Below, piece by piece: positions 58,515 through 64,000 of a stretch of 64,000 bases of DNA. Origin of the DNA: Ryuthela nishihirai (Eukaryota; Arthropoda; Arachnida; Araneae; Heptathelidae); assembly GCA_038380435.1 (NCBI GenBank), contig JAWZYU010000017.1, positions 26,284,483 to 26,348,482 of the forward strand, written 5' to 3'. Position 1 is the stretch's first letter. The number at the start of each line of letters is the position of its first letter. Made by a program: the position numbers and the translations under genes. Under the pieces are notes generated by a model, which was not told where the DNA came from, did no database searches, and saw only the letters and a program-made list of their open reading frames with translations.

Positions 58515-58829
58515 GGCAGAGGAGTCGGAAACCTCCTTTAAGCAGCATATTGTGCAGAGAGAGATTCTGTTGATTTGGCCATGTTGCCCGAATGGATAAT
58601 TATAGATTGGCGAATAGGGTTACGAACAGTGTGCCTAAAGGTTTCAGAAAAAGGGGGAGACTAGGATGTAGTGGGCAGACAATGTCAAACAGGACCTTGT
58701 TAGAATTGGTGTGCAGTGGCCAGATGCAACAAATATAGCTCAGAACAGATATGCTTGGAGAACTAAATTGCACAGTCTGGTTGGACCTCCATAGCCCATG
58801 GCTGCTTGAGGATGATGATGATGATGAGA

Positions 58830-59919
58830 TTTAGAACATTGCAAAATCTCTCTTACTTGAGTTCCCTACCTGTCATAGTTGCAGTATATTGTTTTGAGGG
58901 CTGACATAGAATTTCTTCAGTGTATGTGTGAGAGATGGAAGGATCCATCTAACTGAATGAACATATTGGGCAAATATTTTAAAAAGCAGAGTATCTCAAT
59001 GTTAGTTTTCCTTTTTTTCCAAACATCAAATTTTTGGCTTAAACAGTCATAACGGACAATATTTCTGTAAAGAAGCTTGTTAAATATGAAATCCCAACAT
59101 GTCAGGAAAATTTTTCAAGATCAAAATATCCAGTAGCACAACCAGGAATTGAATGGCGGGGGTGGGGGGTGGGTGGAGGGGGGGGGTGGAGAGTGGCTTA
59201 GAGCATTGTTTTTTGTAGTGATATAGCTAGTATCTGCAGGGTAGCAGTTGTAAGAACAAAGAAGGATTTAGGAAAAATCTAACATTTTTTTCATCCTTAA
59301 AATAACTTCAAGTTCTCTGTCAATGAGCAATAAAATTGTTTAGTTTATCCTTCAAACTATTTGCATATTAAAAGTTCAATTACTTGCACATTCAATCCAT
59401 TGCTGCATCCCATGGCTTCCACCAAACAATAGAAAAGTTAATCAATAAATATAAAAATGACAACAGAAGAGATTCAGTCCTCATCTCAATCACAGACTCT
59501 GAGCGGGCAACTTTTGTCAGATCTATATCCTATGTTTCTGTCCTGTACAAATCAGTCTGCAAATTACTCAGAGCCTAAAAAAAAATCACGATTGTTTTCA
59601 GCCCAGGTCAAATCTGAGGAAATTTTAAAAAAGGATAGAGACAAATTCAGCCTCCTTCAAAAAGTGGGCATATACAGATTTTCCCTCGATTTGCTGGATA
59701 ATTCAATAGTCTACTATATTGTAAAAACCATACATTCTCTACAGGAGAAGTTCACAGAGCATCACACAGATGCCAACCAAAAATAAAAGCTAACGAATGC
59801 TACTGCCAATACAAATGCAGCTATCATAGACTGGGAGTACACCACATTGCTAGCACATGTATCCACTTACTATGGAACCATCATCCACAAGGTTATTGAA
59901 ATAGTAGTATCTACATGAG
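58830..59919. other. Stretch between LINE and Tc1 relic
   Basis: A G-rich run (GGGGGTGG type) at 59157-59192 may be the end of a dispersed repeat C copy. The frame 59457-59786 (109 codons) has no recognisable domain. Confidence 0.45.
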
Positions 59920-60320
59920 CAAAATGTTCAGGTACTACTATGCACTCTACCAGCAAGCTCACTGAACCTTTCACCTATTGAAACGTCTGGGAAATGATGG
60001 GCTGACAGCTCCAACACCACCCAAGAAGAGCGCCAACCACTGTAGCAGAAATGGAACAGCGACTATGTGCTATTTGGTATTCTATTCCTCAGGAGGACAT
60101 TACAGAGCTATACGATAGCCTTCCTCACTGTGTTCATGAATGTATTGCTGCATGGGGAGGTTCAACATCATGCTAATTATACCACTTTACCGGGTAAATA
60201 AAATGGCAATTTTTTTTTGATAATGTAATTAATCACACATTTCAGTGTATGCTAACAGCTGTCTGTGTTTCAATAAAATGGTATTTATGCTTCCAGGTGT
60301 TGCAATTTTTTTTCCTGTAG
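59920..60320 (+). pseudogene. Tc1-like transposase C-terminus and element end
   Basis: LNLSPIETSGKMMG, then (one stop) TTVAEMEQRLCAIWYSIPQE and DSLPHCVHECIAAWGGSTSC match the C-terminal end of Tc1/Tc3-type transposases, where SPIE carries the last catalytic Glu. It is followed by a 3' region ending GTTGCAATTTTTTTTCC..TGTAGTGTA, fitting a Tc1 TIR and TA site. Upstream parts of the transposase were not recognised. Confidence 0.82.
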
Positions 60321-60751
60321 TGTATAAGTTTCAACTATTTGATGAAGTTAGGTTGTCAACCACTTAAGTCAAAATGAGGAATTACATGAGTAGTCAAAGC
60401 AAACAATAAATTGTTGGATATGAGCAATTACTTCTTTATATATGAAAATACACTAGGAATGGCTCAAATATCTTACAGGGGACAATACATGTTCTAGTGG
60501 GCTTTCAGCATAATTCCTTATTATGCAATGGTCAAAATATTCAGATCATTACAACAATACTCTTTATCAAGTTAAGTTCAGTTTAATGAAAAATCATCAT
60601 ACAATACAATTCGTGTTTGCGAGTATTTGAAATTTGAATTTACACTCTTGTGGTAGTTTATCAGCTTTTTGGAGGCCTAAAAACACTTTTTTCAGTGACA
60701 CAGATGTTATTTTGTGAAAATGATGAGGTAACTTAACACTAAACCCATTCT

Positions 60752-60978
60752 TGAGTGGTGGCTCAGTCGGTAGTGCACCAGGCTCATAATCTGCAGTTCC
60801 CAGGTTTGAGTCCTGCATGCTGGATGGCCTTAATGGGAGGTTATTATCTGTCTCCTAACAATTGCACAGTGGATCCACTTTCCCCAATCCTTGTCTGAGC
60901 CCTTGGGTCCTTGTGATCTGGCCATTAGCCCATTGTGAGCAAAAAAGTGCTGCTCACAAATAACACAACCCAACCCCC
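60752..60978 (+). repeat. SINE A with internal deletion
   Basis: The head (CTCATAATC, a CAT anticodon) jumps after GGTTTGAGTCCTGCA to the distal body (TGCTGGATGGCC) and tail (AACACAACCC). The first half of the body is missing. Confidence 0.88.
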
Positions 60979-62335
60979 TTTCTTGAATGGTAATTACTAA
61001 TTAATACTTGAATGGTATTTATTGAAATATGGTATCAATAGATGCACATGGTGAGTTAAAAGTTAAAATATGAAGTAGTAAAACAAAAAAGGTCAAGTTT
61101 AAACACAGGAAACAGATTTCCAAAGTATAAAGTACACAGCAATTGCTGTTACAGATTGAGTCATGGTGATGCTAAAAAATTAATTTCTCAGGCAGCCCAC
61201 ATGCCATAATTTTGATAGAGGTGTTTCCACAATATGCCATACTGAAGTCTTGTGAAGGAGGCAAAATTTCACACACATTCATGCCGTGTAAATACATTTC
61301 ACTGGAGTTGAACAAAGGTGACTATGCTTGGTAGTAAATACACTAATAAAATAAAAACTGCTAAATACTAAATCTGATGAATGCACGTTATTTCTTTCAG
61401 AACAATAAACTGCGATCATTGTGCTTTGATAACAATTAATAAATTTATCTTTCACCTATATATCTCTCCTTCAACAACAAATTATTTTGTTCTATACTTA
61501 CCATGTTGTATGGGTTGGAAATATATTTGTTGCCAGAATTAATTTCTTTGTTACTGAGTGGTATAATTTCCTCCATATGGAAGAAACTTGCTCTAATGAA
61601 GGTAAATAATACAGTAGTTTCACTACTCTTACAAACAGCAAATCAAAAAATATATTCCATATTTAGTTATCCTAAATTGCATTGATTTGCTGTGTAATGA
61701 TATCAGCATTGCTTTTAGAATATTTTATTGAATAATCATAATGTTTAGGTTTTGTGGTATTAGTTTTTCCTATATATATATAGTAATAAGTAAATGCTCA
61801 TAAAACTGTCCATTTTCATGTTATATGAATTAGCAGTTTTGAGCAATACACTGGGTAAAAACAACTATATTTATCAACTTCAGTTAAATAATATTTTGTT
61901 TCATGGGTAAATATGTGAAAATGAAGCTTACCCATGTAACTATCAATAAGTTATCGAATTTTATCTTTTATGATGAATAAAGAAAGCAAAATTTTATGCA
62001 TATTTTAGTACAATTTAAGTTTCAGAAACAGTTTTAAGAATCTACTGTAATTTCCATTGGATTCTACAGACATTTTCCTTGATGACTCGGCAATATTGAA
62101 ACCAAGATCATCATATTTCAACCATATTGGACCTTTATAGAATGAACTGAAATGTGGATTATGAGAGTAGTACATTACTTTATCAGAAAGAACTACAGAA
62201 CATGCAATAATTAATAGAAAAAATACAACAGTTATCTTTCAGATAATCATAATCATAGATTAAAACAACTAAACCAGAGGGAGAATGGAACCATTTTAAG
62301 AAGGCTATTTCTGAACCCAACTGTATTACATTGTG
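60979..62335. other. AT-rich stretch, nothing recognised
   Basis: No gene, RNA or known repeat seen. The frame 61503-61685 lacks domain features. Confidence 0.5.
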
Positions 62336-62615
62336 GCCAGCACTGAGATTTATCTCCACAAAATCTTCACCCTGCCTTCAGTCAGTAGGGGACACAGATG
62401 GGCCTGGAAAGGCCACTGTCCATCAGATGGAACATGTGTTTGGAGATCCATACACTGTGCAATGTTAAAGAACACACTGGATGGCCTTGAAAGGAGACTG
62501 CCACCTGTCTCCTAACAGCTGGGGATCCCTCTCCCCAACCTTCTCTGATCCCTCGGGATTATTATGGCCTGGCCATATAGCCCAAAAAAGTGTCCCTCTG
62601 AGGTAAAACAACACA
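62336..62615 (+). repeat. SINE A, old head-less copy
   Basis: The body starts at GAGATTTATCTCC and ends GAGGTAAAACAACAC. It abuts a fragment of RTE reverse transcriptase at 62616. Confidence 0.85.
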
Positions 62616-62754
62616 ACTTTCGACTTTGTTGATCATTATAATCCATGGTTCATTGTGAGATCATATGGCATACTTGTGCAGTTAGTTAATATTGTGATGG
62701 CTCTCTATAACAGCACATCATTTGTCAGAATTGGTAAGCATGTAACAATTGGGG
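62616..62754 (+). mobile_element. RTE LINE reverse transcriptase fragment
   Basis: About 139 bp matching 57045-57180 (FDFVDHYNPWFIVRSYGI-like translation) ends where a full LINE 5' end begins at 62755. It lies just after an old SINE A. Confidence 0.8.
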
Positions 62755-64000
62755 TCTGTAAATGGTAGTTAGGCATAAACTGGAAGGAGAGCTGTGTACC
62801 AATCCCTAGTGATGATGCACAGAACCGGCCAGGTCTAGCACCTAATGTCTGACCCTGCCTTCTTGTGGTGCAGGCCGTTAGTACCTTTCAAAAGAGATAT
62901 TCTCTTTTGGAAGGGGAGGGCTGCCAGTTCAGTATGGCCTACTGATCTGGTCATCTATGGCCACTTTTTTTTTTTTTAAACCCTGCTGAGGAGTGGTCAA
63001 CTTCACAGGGTCCTGGTGCTGACCATTTATACTTACTAGACTGGACTTTTTATGGATTTGAGCTTGATTATGGATCCTGGACTTGCTGAACTCATGGACC
63101 TCTGTTGAGGGAGAATCTGCTGCTGTGTTTTCTGTTTGCTTCTGGGTTGCAAGCTCTAAGTGAACAGAGGCATGGGATACCTTATATCAGCTGGTGGATA
63201 ATCCTAATCAGAGGCCATCGCAGGTACCTGAACCTTACTTAGCTAGTTGGGCATCGTCAAGCCTAAACTGGAGTAATGTGTCTCAGGCAGGCCATATGGC
63301 TCTTGAAAAAGTCCACTTGAAAAGGTGGTGCCTGAAGTTCCTACCAGCATCGGTGACTTCAGCCTTTAGCGGAGGAGGAACAGGTCTTTGCCCCATGCCT
63401 GCGATCAGGGGGCTGTTTGATATTGTTGGCCCTACCAATCTCAATAAACCTAGTTTCTTTAAAAATCCTACTAATCATTTTCTTTCTGCAGGAATGTGGA
63501 ACGTGAGGACATTATATAGAGATTATTCTCTTGATGTCCTCACGCAGGAATTCCAGCACTCTAACATAGATATTCTATTCCAGCACTCTAACATATTATT
63601 CTAGGCTTGCAAGAGACCAGATGGACAGGTAAAGGTGAGATGCTTAAAAATAACCTTAAATTTCTCTTTACAGGGAGGGAGGATGGAAAACATCACCAAG
63701 GCGTGGGTCTGCTGCTCAGCAGACATACTAGTGATGCTCTTCTAGGATACGAGTGCATTAATGAAAGGTTTCTTACAGCAAAATTTCAGACAAGCATTAA
63801 AGACTTGAATGTTATCTGCTGTTATGCCCCCACTGAGGATGCTGATGAGGATGAGAAGGATAGGTTTTACCGACAACTTCAGGATACTTTGAATTCTAAG
63901 GTGACTAGGTTCTAGGTGACTTTAATGCCAAAGTTTGTACTAACTCTGACCTTCTGGGAGGGGTGATAGGCCCTTTTGGTATTGGTAGCTGCAATGGCAA
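62755..64000 (+). mobile_element. RTE-type LINE, second copy, running off the window
   Basis: Same 5' leader as the copy at 54645. The endonuclease frames 63194-63604 and 63607-63915 encode MWNVRTLYRDYSLDVLTQEF, then a 15-17 bp local duplication (TTCCAGCACTCTAACATA at about 63551 and 63580) and a stop, then MQETRWTGKGEM with the catalytic Glu, and NVICCYAPTEDADEDEKDRF. It is better preserved than the first copy. The RT domain lies outside the window. Confidence 0.88.

Larger units (their letters stand above)
54645..58829 (+). mobile_element. RTE-type LINE, decayed, with two SINE insertions
   Basis: The start is set by alignment with the second copy at 62755 (TGTAAATGGTAG). The order is 5' leader, APE endonuclease, reverse transcriptase, C-terminal region, and a short (GAT)n tail at 58811-58829, the usual RTE ending. 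SINE A copies lie at 57473-57862 and 58230-58514. Stops and frameshifts break both domains. The tail beginning LYNSLVLSKVSYGGETWTLY resembles proteins often annotated as craniofacial development protein 2-like in arthropods. Confidence 0.9.

Noticed and set aside
59457..59786. A 109-codon frame as the N-terminus of the Tc1 transposase
   Set aside because: No helix-turn-helix or DDE motif could be recognised, and the frame does not continue into the clear C-terminal part at 59920.

Overview
The window is animal nuclear DNA and shows no bacterial features. It is AT-rich, has spliced genes with kilobase introns, and contains tRNA-derived SINEs, non-LTR retrotransposons, DNA transposons, a solo LTR and large tandem repeats. 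Gene content and element mix fit an arthropod; a chelicerate such as a spider is a low-confidence guess.

Two host genes can be recognised, and they converge. On the + strand, five exons (3041-27109) encode the C-terminal C2 catalytic domain of a membrane adenylyl cyclase, closest by eye to the type 3 group. Reading phases agree at every junction and the key catalytic residues are present. On the - strand, 51854-52023 is the terminal exon of syndecan: part of the transmembrane segment, the cytoplasmic tail and the C-terminal EFYA. The blocks downstream of the two stops (27110 to about 35330, and 51853 down to about 41450) carry almost no SINEs and may be long 3' UTRs. The space between (35.5-41.4 kb) is packed with transposon remains.

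Layout. 1-3040: SINEs, a MITE and a long hairpin. 3041-6557: exon 1, then an array of about 16 copies of the end of exon 1 plus its 5' splice site, interrupted by a decayed R2-like retrotransposon. 6558-14839: exons 2-4 with SINE-rich introns and a 94-bp satellite ending next to the exon 4 acceptor. 14840-26902: a 12-kb intron holding a 7.5-kb purine-rich array (75-bp units, 225-bp and 750-bp higher-order periods), a 641-bp solo LTR inside it, and a truncated piggyBac transposase at its right edge. 26903-35330: exon 5 and probable 3' UTR. 35540-41450: nested SINEs, a mariner-like transposase split by a SINE, an RTE LINE 3' end, a hAT transposase relic and an abutting hAT MITE. 41450-51853: AT-rich probable syndecan 3' UTR. 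52024-64000: syndecan intron or upstream DNA with two RTE-type LINEs (the second runs off the window), SINEs and a Tc1-like relic.

Most long open frames here are repeat artefacts. They are antisense frames through the main SINE family, or frames through the 75-bp array, whose unit length is a multiple of three.
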